From G965197405 sp965197405 (GTDB taxonomy: Bacteria; Chloroflexota; Dehalococcoidia; Lucifugimonadales; JAGWBF01), in assembly GCA_965197405.1 (NCBI GenBank), contig OZ240206.1, positions 1,798,001-1,862,000 on the forward strand: a DNA stretch of 64,000 nucleotides, given 5' to 3'. Below, one piece after another: positions 1 to 7,924 of this stretch; the stretch's first letter is position 1, and each line of letters begins with the position of its first letter. The notes beneath the pieces are model-generated. The model was not told the origin of the DNA and made no database searches. It saw nothing but the letters and a program-made list of their open reading frames with translations. Position numbers and translations under genes: made by a program.

Positions 1-322
1 CCTCTATGGGCCGGATGTGCACTGGGAGGATGAACCCTCATCCCTTATAAGCTCGGGGCATACAATCGTGAGCAAGAGGAACCAGCTTCAGGAGGACTTG
101 CTACCTCTTCTACAGGAGTGAACCGGGTCTTTGCCGGGTATTGTCTCGCGGTCCTGACCCGTCGTGAGGTATTGCGATGAAAATACCCACCTGTCTTTCC
201 CACGCAAGCGGGAACCTACCTGGCACTTCTGGACTCCCGCTCCCCGTTTTCACGGGGACAAGCTTCACGGGAGTGACGATGAGCAAGGCCATGTGTATTG
301 CGATGCGGCCTGGTGTATCAGC
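1..322. repeat. Intergenic region with family A repeat
   Basis: No gene is recognisable here. Positions 180-294 hold a copy of the family A repeat also found near 39.53-39.65 kb and 48.58-48.71 kb; the shared core includes CAAGCTTCACGGG followed by a TGACGA-like stretch. The outer ends are related to ATGAAAATACCC / GGGTATTTTCAT. This copy is bracketed by a perfect 11-bp direct repeat, GTATTGCGATG, at 169-179 and 295-305, which looks like a target duplication. Confidence 0.6.
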
Positions 323-814
323 TTATTCTGCTGCTCCGCATGGAATACCCCGGCAGACCCTCAGCACGTCCGCGTTCCTCGGTATCTCCCACTGCTGCCG
401 GCCCGTGTGGGAGTACCGCACTATTCCATCTAGGTCTATGACGAAAAGCCCCGGACGCTGGCCCAAGGAGAGGACCTTACTCTCCACCTGGTACACATCG
501 TATACTTTATGGGTCGGGTCAACCAGAAGGGGGACTGGAAAGGTATGCCGTCGAAGGTAAGCCAGCGCGTTCTCCATCGAATCATTGACTATAACGAGGA
601 CTTCGGAGCCTGTCCTCGCGAATTCCGGGTACTGGTCCGCCAAATGGCGGAGGTGCCTGTCGCCGAAGGGTCACTTAAAGCCCCGCAAGAAGACCAGCAC
701 CACGCATCGTTTCCCCCGGTAATCGCCAAGGGAAACGCTCGTTCCGTCCACGGCAGGAAGTGTGAAGTCCGCCGCCATCGAACCAACGGGCACTGGATTG
801 TTCGTGACTGGCAT
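323..814 (-). CDS. AhpC/TSA-like peroxiredoxin, candidate selenoprotein (in-frame TGA at codon 48)
   Basis: Read from the ATG at 814, preceded by AAAGGAGA, the frame runs 163 codons with one internal TGA at 673-671 (codon 48). The residues before it (VVLVFLRGFK) and after it (PFGDRHLRHLADQYPEF) are continuous peroxiredoxin-like sequence, and the TGA falls where the family has its peroxidatic cysteine (RGxWCPFC-type motif). The downstream part continues with a typical thioredoxin-fold strand (EVLVIVND) and a cis-Pro region (RPGLFVIDLDG). The second cysteine of CxxC is Gly here. Reading TGA as selenocysteine gives a full-length protein that would reduce peroxides or thiols in the cytoplasm; there is no signal peptide. 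The alternative is a nonsense mutation or a sequencing error, but the precise position argues against chance. No selA, selB or selC is in the window. Confidence 0.75.
636..651 (-). promoter_or_regulatory. Candidate bacterial SECIS-like hairpin
   Basis: On the coding (minus) strand a perfect 6-bp stem, TCCGCC/GGCGGA, with loop ATTT begins 19 nt after the TGA at 673-671, placing the apical loop 25 nt downstream. Bacterial SECIS elements normally lie about 16-37 nt after UGA. The loop lacks the G usually seen in its first two positions, so this is a weak candidate. Confidence 0.35.
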
Positions 815-941
815 GACTCTCCTTTATCTTCCAATTGCGCCCTGAGCTATGAGAGTCCCCGTCAGGTAGCTGCCACGCCTGACGCTTCCCCCGCACAGGC
901 TCCAAGGCCCTCCCCAAATCCACGACCGCCCCGACAGGGCA

Positions 942-3062
942 TCAGGGCGCGAAGCGGTAGACGACGGGGAGGTTCGCAACGTCGGTGACGCGGGGGTCGG
1001 TGTGGTGGGCTATCTGAATGCCGCCCGTGCCGCAGTCTCCGAACTCGTCGCAGGAGATGACCCCGATGATGCCCCTGAAGCCAGCGATGCCGGTCAGCGC
1101 CTCCCGGAGCTTGGTCCGGTCTATGTACAGCGTATCTCCGTCTTCAACCGCGACTTCCTCGATGGCCCGGAGGAGCATCGTCGCGGCGTCGTAGGCGTGG
1201 GGCAGGTAGGCGGAGGTGGACGCCTCGCCGTACCGATCACGATAGTCGGCGACGAGCGCCTCGCCGCTCTTGCCGGTGGCCTCGTTGGTGTTGCCGCCGA
1301 AGTCCGAGTACGGGCCTGGAAGGTAGACGCCCTCCGACTCCGGGACGGCCAAGAACTCGGATACCAGCAGGGCTGCGCCCCCTATCAGCGTGACGTCCTC
1401 GAGTCCGGCGACCTGGCCGACCTGCTTGACTATGTACGTGCCTTCTTCCTGGAAGAGCGGGAAGAAGAGGCCGTCGGGACCGCCCGTCGCAATCCCGGTA
1501 AGGGTGGGGACCATGTCCGTGTCGCCCCTGCTGATGGAGGCAACGGAGACTGAGCCGCCAAGCGCCTCGAAGGCGGTGGTGAAGGCGGTGGTGAGGCCGG
1601 AGGTGTACGGGTCTCCGTCGTGGATGGCGGCCATCCTGCGCAGGCCAAGCTCGTCGTAGGCGAACCGGGCTACTGCCCGCGCCTGGTAGAGGTCGTTGTT
1701 GGCGGTCCGGTAGTAGCCGGGGCGGTAGTTGGGACCCGCGTTGCCGCGGAGGTCGGAGGTCAACGAGGGGGACGTATTGGATGGAGCGATCATCACCAGG
1801 CCGGCCTCGCTGAGGACTGGTGAAGCGGCGACGGCCGCGACCGAGCAGGACGTGCCAATGACGCCGACGACTCGGGGGTCGCCGGTCACCGTCTCGGCGG
1901 CGGCATGGCCGCCCTCTGCGGTGCAGAGCGAGTCGAGGCCGGCGCCCATCGAGACATCGCGCCCCTTGATGGGGCCATAGTCCGCCAGCGCCATCTCCAC
2001 GCCGCGCTGGTTCGGAGTGCCCAGGTCGCCAATCCCCGTGAGGACCTGCATCGAACGTATCTGGATGACCTCACCGGGGGCCACTTCCACCGCTCCCAGG
2101 GGACCGGCTTCGAAGTCCTGTCCGTCACGGGGCGCGACCGCCTCGTACCAGCCCGACCCGAAAATCAGCCCGTCGTGGCGGACCACCCACGAATGCTTCC
2201 GGGCGGGTTCGCCGGTCCCTGGGTTGCCAATCGTGTAGTCAATCCAACCGCCCTCACTGGCAGCCGCAAGCAGGTCGTCACCGAAGTAGTAGCCGGTAAC
2301 GTCCGTTCCGCCGTTGCCCTTGATGTCCTCGCCGATCCGGTCCGGGTCGGCGTTGGAGACCATGCGGTCTTCTTCGTCAATGATGAAGACGTACCACTGT
2401 CCGTCAACGCTTTCCGGGGTGTTGTAGTAGGTGACGGTCGCATCGCGGCCCTGGGACTCGTAGCGCCTGATGGCCTGCTCGACGAACGCCTTCGTGTACT
2501 TGTCCGGCTCGTCGGACTTGGATGGGAGCAGAGAGGCGGTGGACCTCTCGTACCAGCCCGACCCGAAAATCAGCCCGTCGCGCTTGATGACCCAGGTGTG
2601 CTTCCTCTCATAGTTGGCGTTCACCGGGTTCAGGTAGGCGTATTCGACCCAGCGTCCCGTATCGGTGGCAGCGGCAAAGTCGGCGCCGTAGTTGTATCCG
2701 GTCACGTCCACCATGCCCTCGAAAGTGACGCCGCGGCGCTCCGGTCGAGTGGGGTGGGAGACGACGGCGCCGTCCTCGTCAATGATGAAGACGTACCAGT
2801 CGCCGTCCACGCTCTCCGGGGCGTTGTGGTAGGCGATGGTCTCGTCGCGGCCCTCGGCCTCGTAGCGTTCGATGGCCTGCTCGACGAATGCCCTGGTGTA
2901 AAGACCCGGCTCGCTGAACCTGGAGGCGGGCATGGGAGCGGGCGCATCCCCGTCGCCGCACGCGACGGCGGCGAGGACCAGCGCGGCGGTTATTGGAAAT
3001 ATAATCGCGACTCTGCCCAGGGCCAGACTGATAAACCGGGCCATGAGTAGGCATCCTCCCAT
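942..3062 (-). CDS. Lipoprotein with two Cache-like domains fused to an ABC-type branched-chain amino-acid binding domain
   Basis: 706 residues. The N terminus is a lipoprotein signal (hydrophobic stretch then AAVAC, Cys35), so the protein should be anchored outside the membrane. Residues ~55-172 and ~189-308 are two copies of one module, each starting YT(R/K)AFVEQAI.RYE and ending LIFGSGWYE, typical of single Cache domains that bind small ligands. Residues ~330-706 are a Peripla_BP_6/Leu-Ile-Val-binding domain (GVEMALADYGPIKG, GVIGTSCS). No permease or ATPase genes adjoin it, so it is more likely a ligand sensor or orphan receptor than part of a transporter. Start may be Met7. A related binding lipoprotein sits in the signalling operon at 6.2-7.5 kb, which suggests a sensory role, but this is inference. 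Confidence 0.85.
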   Translation of the reverse strand: MGGCLLMARFISLALGRVAIIFPITAALVLAAVACGDGDAPAPMPASRFSEPGLYTRAFVEQAIERYEAEGRDETIAYHNAPESVDGDWYVFIIDEDGAVVSHPTRPERRGVTFEGMVDVTGYNYGADFAAATDTGRWVEYAYLNPVNANYERKHTWVIKRDGLIFGSGWYERSTASLLPSKSDEPDKYTKAFVEQAIRRYESQGRDATVTYYNTPESVDGQWYVFIIDEEDRMVSNADPDRIGEDIKGNGGTDVTGYYFGDDLLAAASEGGWIDYTIGNPGTGEPARKHSWVVRHDGLIFGSGWYEAVAPRDGQDFEAGPLGAVEVAPGEVIQIRSMQVLTGIGDLGTPNQRGVEMALADYGPIKGRDVSMGAGLDSLCTAEGGHAAAETVTGDPRVVGVIGTSCSVAAVAASPVLSEAGLVMIAPSNTSPSLTSDLRGNAGPNYRPGYYRTANNDLYQARAVARFAYDELGLRRMAAIHDGDPYTSGLTTAFTTAFEALGGSVSVASISRGDTDMVPTLTGIATGGPDGLFFPLFQEEGTYIVKQVGQVAGLEDVTLIGGAALLVSEFLAVPESEGVYLPGPYSDFGGNTNEATGKSGEALVADYRDRYGEASTSAYLPHAYDAATMLLRAIEEVAVEDGDTLYIDRTKLREALTGIAGFRGIIGVISCDEFGDCGTGGIQIAHHTDPRVTDVANLPVVYRFAP

Positions 3063-3093
3063 CGCCCAGACGAGGTGTTCGATAAATCACCCG

Positions 3094-3135
3094 CTACCCA
3101 TCCGGGCAAGCTCAAGGTAAGCTCTAACTCACCCC
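3094..3135 (+). repeat. Degenerate family C repeat with micro-insertion
   Basis: The stretch around GGGCAAGCTCAAGG and GCTCTAACTCACCCC resembles the family C copies near 31.15 and 44.29 kb, including the micro-insertion inside them. It lies just before the truncated vapC-like gene and may mark the breakpoint that removed its N-terminal half. Confidence 0.4.
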
Positions 3136-3144
3136 ATTGAGAGG

Positions 3145-3459
3145 GTGTCTTCAAAGCCTGGGGATTGTATCAAACTGTACGCACGATGCGCAAGCCGAAT
3201 CCCACTGCCCTTCGCGCCCCCTTCGTTGACCTGGGGTGAGGTCAAGGAGCGCCTGGACGCCTTGAAGAGCTTGCCCATCCGGACTGACGAGGAATCCGAC
3301 CTACAGTCCGCCTCCGACCTGGCAAGAGCACATGGACTGTCCTGCTACGACGCCCTTTATCTGGAGTTGGCCAAGAGGGAGAGCGCGGAGCTCGCAACCT
3401 TGGATGAGGCACTCGATCGGGCTGCCGTCGCCGAAGGGGTACCACTATCGGCTACCTAA
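3145..3459 (+). pseudogene. Truncated VapC-like PIN-domain toxin
   Basis: Only the C-terminal half of a PIN-domain (VapC) ribonuclease is recognisable, from about 3235 on: RTDEESDLQSASDLARAHGLSCYDALYLELAKR followed by AELATLDEALDRAA carries the family's last acidic residues (D of YDALYLELA and the D of TLDEAL). Roughly 60 N-terminal residues, including the first catalytic Asp, are missing and replaced by non-homologous sequence. No antitoxin gene precedes it. This is a decayed toxin-antitoxin remnant. Confidence 0.7.
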
Positions 3460-3532
3460 CCGCGCATCACGCGAGTCGCTGTGCCGATTCCTCCCCAAGT
3501 TTGGGGACCAAAGAGAGGCAGCTATGTATGGG

Positions 3533-3823
3533 CTATCCCAGACTCAGCTGTTGCATTGTGTCGAAACGGACCGGGACGATGTTCCCCTGCGAGTACATCC
3601 TCTGGAACCAGTCCCGAAGAACAGCCCCGCCTATGATACGTGCTGTCCCATTCTGGTTCGCACTTCGGTCAATGCGGGCTTCAATCTGACACCCATCGAG
3701 GAGCGTCAAGGTCACTGAACCTTCATCTCCTACAAGGTGATCGAATTCCCGAATGACGTTGAAGAATCCCTTGTCATAGTAGGTCTTATGGAGTTTGAGA
3801 GGGAATGTTGAACTATCGCTCAT
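3533..3823 (-). CDS. Hypothetical protein, 96 aa
   Basis: Short protein without a recognised family. It is rich in beta-forming segments (GSVTLTLLDGCQIEARID) and has a conserved-looking TYYDKGFFNV stretch, suggesting a small beta-sheet domain, possibly a nucleic-acid-binding accessory to the nuclease-like fragment upstream. Its start overlaps the end of the preceding gene by 11 nt, so the two were probably co-translated. No signal peptide or membrane segment. Function unknown. Confidence 0.5.
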   Translation of the reverse strand: MSDSSTFPLKLHKTYYDKGFFNVIREFDHLVGDEGSVTLTLLDGCQIEARIDRSANQNGTARIIGGAVLRDWFQRMYSQGNIVPVRFDTMQQLSLG

Positions 3824-4019
3824 GAGATTCTCCCGTTGCCTTTACCTTACACTCAACTAGCAGGGCCTCATTACCCCAATCAAACTTGTGATTCTTCTTG
3901 TGTTGGCTGTTGATTCCGACCTCGATTTCGTACTCCCGCTCGACGTAAATTCCCTTACTTTCGGGATAATCACGAACACGTTCAGCAAATACGTTGCCTT
4001 TTTGCTTGTTGCTAATCAT
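3813..4019 (-). pseudogene. PD-(D/E)XK nuclease-like N-terminal fragment
   Basis: 68 residues resembling the start of a type II restriction or repair nuclease: KGNVFAERVRDY, then EREYEIEVG, then KFDWGNEALLVECK, which fits a D-x(n)-ExK active site (Asp of KFDWG, Glu and Lys of ECK). The sequence stops ten residues after the ExK motif, far short of such enzymes, so the rest of the gene appears deleted. Start ATG at 4019. It is upstream of and overlaps the 96-aa gene. The functional reading is tentative. Confidence 0.45.
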
Positions 4020-4068
4020 GCAATCCCTCTCTAGGTATCAGCTGAAGCGGTAGGCCTCCAGAGCGGAC

Positions 4069-6246
4069 CTAGGTCAGCTCTGCCGCCGTATCCGGCTCAT
4101 CCGAGGTTGCAGGCAGCGGGGCGGTCAGGGGCAGTTCGACGGTCATCTGGGTGAACTCACCCGGCTCCGATTCGACACGGATGGCGCCGCCGTGCTTTCG
4201 TACAATGTCGCTGGAGATCGCGAGACCCAGGCCCGTACCCTGGTCGGTGGGCTTGGTGGTGAAGAAGGGGTTGAATATCTTTTCTACGATGTCCTGTGGA
4301 ATTCCGTTTCCGTTGTCCCGGATTCGGATTTCCGCAAGGTCCTCTCCCCGATGAGTGGTCAGCCACAGCGTTGGCATGTAGGAGTCGCCGTTTCCTTCTG
4401 CGGTCGTGCGCCGTTTCTCGTCGGTGGCGTAGCAGGCGTTGCCCACAATGTTCAGAAAGACCCGCCCCAACTCCTGGGGAATCACTTCCAGCTCACCCAT
4501 CTCCGGGTCAAAGTCCTGCTTCAGGTCCAGCTGGAAATTCGAGTCGATGGCCCGGGCGCTGTGGTAGGCCAGGCGTGCGTGTTCATCAAGCAGGTTGTTA
4601 ATGTTGGTAGGCTGTGATTCCCCCGTGTCTCTACCCATGAGAAGCATGTCGTGGACAATCCGGTCGGCGCGGTCACCGTGGGAGCGGATGCGGCCCAGAT
4701 TGGCGGTCAGGTCCTGGGAAATCTCCTGGATGAGGCTGCGCTGTTCCGGGGTCAGTTGCCCGTCGCTCTCATCTATTGTCTCCTGGAGCTCGGTGAGAAG
4801 ATCTTCAGATCCCTCGGAGAAGTTCTTGACGAAGTTCAACGGGTTCCTGATTTCGTGGGCCACCCCGGCGGTGAGCTGGCCGAGGGCCGCCAGCTTCTCC
4901 CGCATGACAATCTGGTCCTGCGCCCGGCGCAGGTCCTCCAGCACACTCTCCAGCTCCTCGTTCTTTTCGCTCAGTTCCTCCGCCAGCTTCTCCACCAGGT
5001 TCAGACGCTGTACCTCCAGGGCGTGACGACGGAACACTTCCAAGGCGGCGGCCATGTCCGCCACCTCATCCCGGCCTCCTATCTCCACCCTGGTCTCCAG
5101 GTCTCCCCCGGCCATGCTCTGCATCCAACCGGACAGCATTCCGAGACGGCGCAACAGTACCCGGCCCACAAAAAGCCACGCGATGAGCAAAGCGCCGCCG
5201 ATGCTGAGGGCGCTAATCGCCAGCAACAATGTACGTCCGGTCAAGACCGCCTGGGCGGAGGCCTGGGTGGCTTCCTGCGCGCTCAGTTGGGCCTCGGCCA
5301 CTAGCCCGTTCACCTGCTGGACGAGAGCAACGGCGATGGCGCTGTTGCTCGCCAGCAGGTCCCCCTGAAGCTCGGCGAGGGTCAACTCCCGGGAAAGCAG
5401 GTCGAAGCCGTTCTGCTCCCCGGTCCCGAATGCCAACAGGCGTCCGAAGACCGGGGCCAGCTCTGCATGGAGCGAAGACTCCTCCAGGGCTGCCAGGTTC
5501 CGCTCTATATGGCTGGCAGAGGACTCGAACCGCTCCTGCAGAGGCTCAATCAAGGAGGCGTCGGACAGGGTGAAGGCGCTGGCCAGCAATTGTGTCGCGA
5601 TGTTGACGTCGGCCTGGATCTCGGCCAGGTAGCGGAATCGGACAAACTCCGCTTCCGAGAAATGGACGCCACGAGGCTCCGGAGGCGCTCCCAGCTCCTG
5701 GTAGCCCGTCATCGTGTAGAAAAGCTGGTCATCAATGGCCGGTATCAGGATAGCGTCCAGCTGGGAGCGTAACCCGGCAAGCTCCAGACGGAGGGTGTCG
5801 GTGCGCTCTGCCAGATCGAAGCGCTCCCGCATCCCCTCCTCGATGGACTTGATGTTCCGAATCAACGTACCGGCGTGGGAACGGATGCCCTCGAACCGCT
5901 GGCCTTCCCCGGTCATCTCCACGAGGGCCAACTGGTTCTCGAACTCCTGGCGCGCCTCGGCAATGTTGGCTGAGACGCCGGCGAACTCCTCGACCGTTTC
6001 GGAGGCAGTCAGGCTCGGCCCCGCCGCCACCAGGGTCCCGCCGTAGCGGGCCACTCCGAAGGCCGCCGCCATCTCGGGTACGCTGCCTTCATTAACCCGG
6101 CTCTGCACGTCCCCCACCCGGTTGAAAGAGAACCACCCGACCAGGCTGGCTGCTATGGTGAGGAGGACCGCTCCCCCAATCCCGATGTAGAGTTGGGTGG
6201 AGATGCGGAACCGGAGATTGAGAAGGCGCTTCAGCCGGTCGTTCAT
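4069..6246 (-). CDS. Membrane sensor histidine kinase
   Basis: 725 residues: membrane segment at ~20-38, a long helical extracytoplasmic sensor region (~40-335, similar in style to TorS-type four-helix sensors), second membrane segment ~340-361, HAMP ~362-415, a coiled coil ~417-450, HisKA with GVAHEIRNPL (phosphoacceptor His464) and a C-terminal ATPase with N box (NIVGNACYA), G1 (DNGNGIP), F (IFNPFFTTK) and G2 (GTGLGLAIS). It overlaps the upstream binding-lipoprotein gene by ATGA, the layout of TorT-TorS-like pairs where a periplasmic binding protein presents ligand to the kinase sensor. It should phosphorylate the receiver of the PP2C protein in the same operon; that partnership is inferred from context. 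Confidence 0.92.
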   Translation of the reverse strand: MNDRLKRLLNLRFRISTQLYIGIGGAVLLTIAASLVGWFSFNRVGDVQSRVNEGSVPEMAAAFGVARYGGTLVAAGPSLTASETVEEFAGVSANIAEARQEFENQLALVEMTGEGQRFEGIRSHAGTLIRNIKSIEEGMRERFDLAERTDTLRLELAGLRSQLDAILIPAIDDQLFYTMTGYQELGAPPEPRGVHFSEAEFVRFRYLAEIQADVNIATQLLASAFTLSDASLIEPLQERFESSASHIERNLAALEESSLHAELAPVFGRLLAFGTGEQNGFDLLSRELTLAELQGDLLASNSAIAVALVQQVNGLVAEAQLSAQEATQASAQAVLTGRTLLLAISALSIGGALLIAWLFVGRVLLRRLGMLSGWMQSMAGGDLETRVEIGGRDEVADMAAALEVFRRHALEVQRLNLVEKLAEELSEKNEELESVLEDLRRAQDQIVMREKLAALGQLTAGVAHEIRNPLNFVKNFSEGSEDLLTELQETIDESDGQLTPEQRSLIQEISQDLTANLGRIRSHGDRADRIVHDMLLMGRDTGESQPTNINNLLDEHARLAYHSARAIDSNFQLDLKQDFDPEMGELEVIPQELGRVFLNIVGNACYATDEKRRTTAEGNGDSYMPTLWLTTHRGEDLAEIRIRDNGNGIPQDIVEKIFNPFFTTKPTDQGTGLGLAISSDIVRKHGGAIRVESEPGEFTQMTVELPLTAPLPATSDEPDTAAELT

Positions 6247-7514
6247 GGCGCCAAGTACCGGAGAGTGTCAACGGGATGATAGCTGCCGTCCCGTCCAATC
6301 ACGGTGAGGAACACGGCGTCGGAACCCTGGTTGTCCCGGTCTCCGTATTGAAGTTGAAACCCGCCAAGGTCAATGGCTTCCTGCTGGAGCAAGCTGTGGA
6401 GAAAGCACGTCCGGTCCGCCTGGCGACCGCAGCCCTCGAGACCTATGATAGCCAGCCGCCCGGCCAGATAGCCCTCCAGGGACACAAAGCCGGGGACCGC
6501 GTCAGGGGCGTAGTCCGAGAGGGCATCCAGGTATTCGGCGATAATGGGCAGCGAGTCGTCGGTTGGGAAGGGCACCACCTGGGTAACGAAGATACCCTCT
6601 CCCGTAGGGCCTAGCTCGTCGGCCAGTGCGTTGCTGCCCACGAAGGAGATGGTCATGAACACCGGGTCCATGCCTATGTGCCGGGACCAGGATATTGCGG
6701 CTGCCACCGGCTCATATGCCCCGACTAATATCACCGCCTGGGGCGCGGCCTGGCGCAAGTCGAGCAACCCGGTCTTGACCGAAGTGGTGTTCCGTGGGTA
6801 CACCCCGACGGCAACCGGCTCCATGCCGCGACGGCTCAGGGCTTGCAGAACGCCCCGGTAGCCGGCCCGTCCAAAGGAATCGTCTTGATACATCACCGCG
6901 ATGCGCTCCAGGCCCAGGTCCCCGGTCAAGCGGGCGACCATCTCCTCGGTCTCCTGGTAGTAGGATGCGCGGAGGTTGACCACGTTATCCCACTCCGCGT
7001 CCCGCAGGAAGGCCGCGCCGGTGAAGGGAGCAATGTAGGGCACGCCCGCCTGGGCGGCGATGGGGGTCGCCGAACGGGATGTCGGCGTTCCCACAGCGCC
7101 GACCAACGCGAATACCGCCAGATCCTCAATCAAGCGCTCGGTATTGGCGATGGCCGCCTCCGGCTCGTAGGTGTCGTCCAGCGACAGAAGCTCGAGCTGC
7201 CGCCCGTGGACGCCGCCCTGCTTGTTCGCTTCATTGAAAGCGGCCTCTATTCCCAGCTTCATGCCGACGCCCAACTGCTGGGCCGGGCCGCTGAATGCGG
7301 CGGACTGGCCGAAGAGGACCCGGTCGTCGGAGACGCCGGGGGCCGCCTCGGACGGGGGCGTGGGCGCTGGGAGGGAATTGGGGGGTTGGGGAACGCCGAT
7401 GGCGGTGGGTTGACCGCCCTGACCGCAGCCGGTTAGTCCCACGACGATGGAGAGGACAAGCGAACCCCCGATTCCGAACAGCAAGGCTGCCGGCAGGCGG
7501 GGCCTTCGTTTCAT
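6243..7514 (-). CDS. ABC-type (Leu/Ile/Val family) periplasmic binding lipoprotein
   Basis: 423 residues with a lipoprotein signal ending VGLTGC, then a Pro-rich linker and a Peripla_BP_6 domain (LFGQSAAFSGPAQQLG, GMKLGIEAAFNEAN, IAVMYQDDSFG). Such proteins bind amino acids, amides or aromatic acids. No permease or ATPase is nearby; instead the gene overlaps a sensor kinase (4 nt) and an RsbW-like gene (1 nt). It therefore probably acts as the ligand-binding input to the kinase at 4.07-6.25 kb, not in transport. Confidence 0.88.
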   Translation of the reverse strand: MKRRPRLPAALLFGIGGSLVLSIVVGLTGCGQGGQPTAIGVPQPPNSLPAPTPPSEAAPGVSDDRVLFGQSAAFSGPAQQLGVGMKLGIEAAFNEANKQGGVHGRQLELLSLDDTYEPEAAIANTERLIEDLAVFALVGAVGTPTSRSATPIAAQAGVPYIAPFTGAAFLRDAEWDNVVNLRASYYQETEEMVARLTGDLGLERIAVMYQDDSFGRAGYRGVLQALSRRGMEPVAVGVYPRNTTSVKTGLLDLRQAAPQAVILVGAYEPVAAAISWSRHIGMDPVFMTISFVGSNALADELGPTGEGIFVTQVVPFPTDDSLPIIAEYLDALSDYAPDAVPGFVSLEGYLAGRLAIIGLEGCGRQADRTCFLHSLLQQEAIDLGGFQLQYGDRDNQGSDAVFLTVIGRDGSYHPVDTLRYLAP

Positions 7515-7924
7515 CAGGGCCTTCGTTTCATCAGGACCAGGTGGTTCTTGCCCTGCTCCCGCCGGTAGTGCAGTTCGTCCACCATACTTCGCACCAGGTA
7601 CAGGCCGAGACCACCAACCCGGCGTTCCCCCAGGGGAGAGGTGAGGTCGGGCTCGGCAGCGTCGTTGAGCGGGTCGAAAGACTCGCCGTCGTCGGTAATC
7701 TCGATGGTGATGGCTTCCTCTTCCGAGGACAGGGAAATCTCTATCCCGCTGACCTCGCCTCCGTAACTCATGACGTTGACCCCTAGCTCATCCAGGATAA
7801 GGTTGACCTTGAATGCCAGGTCCGGGGGCCAGTTTTCCTGTTGCCCGATTTCCTCGATGGCGGATGTGACTCGCTCCAACTCGTCGAGGCTGGACTGGAT
7901 TTTGAAGGAATACTGAGCGCTCAA
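7514..7924 (-). CDS. RsbW/SpoIIAB-like anti-sigma serine kinase
   Basis: 136 residues forming a single HATPase_c_2 domain: N box around LILDELGVNVMSYG, G1 ITDDGESFDP, and G2-like GGLGLYLVRSMVD. In partner switching such kinases phosphorylate a STAS antagonist and hold back a sigma factor or other target. The STAS protein and PP2C phosphatase needed for this are encoded immediately upstream, with ATGA and TGATG overlaps. No sigma factor gene lies in the operon, so the final target is unknown. Confidence 0.9.
   Translation of the reverse strand: MSAQYSFKIQSSLDELERVTSAIEEIGQQENWPPDLAFKVNLILDELGVNVMSYGGEVSGIEISLSSEEEAITIEITDDGESFDPLNDAAEPDLTSPLGERRVGGLGLYLVRSMVDELHYRREQGKNHLVLMKRRP

Noticed and set aside
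1905..3050. 381-codon plus-strand open frame opposite the Cache/binding lipoprotein
   Set aside because: Antisense shadow in a GC-rich gene; no family features, whereas the minus frame has clear domains.
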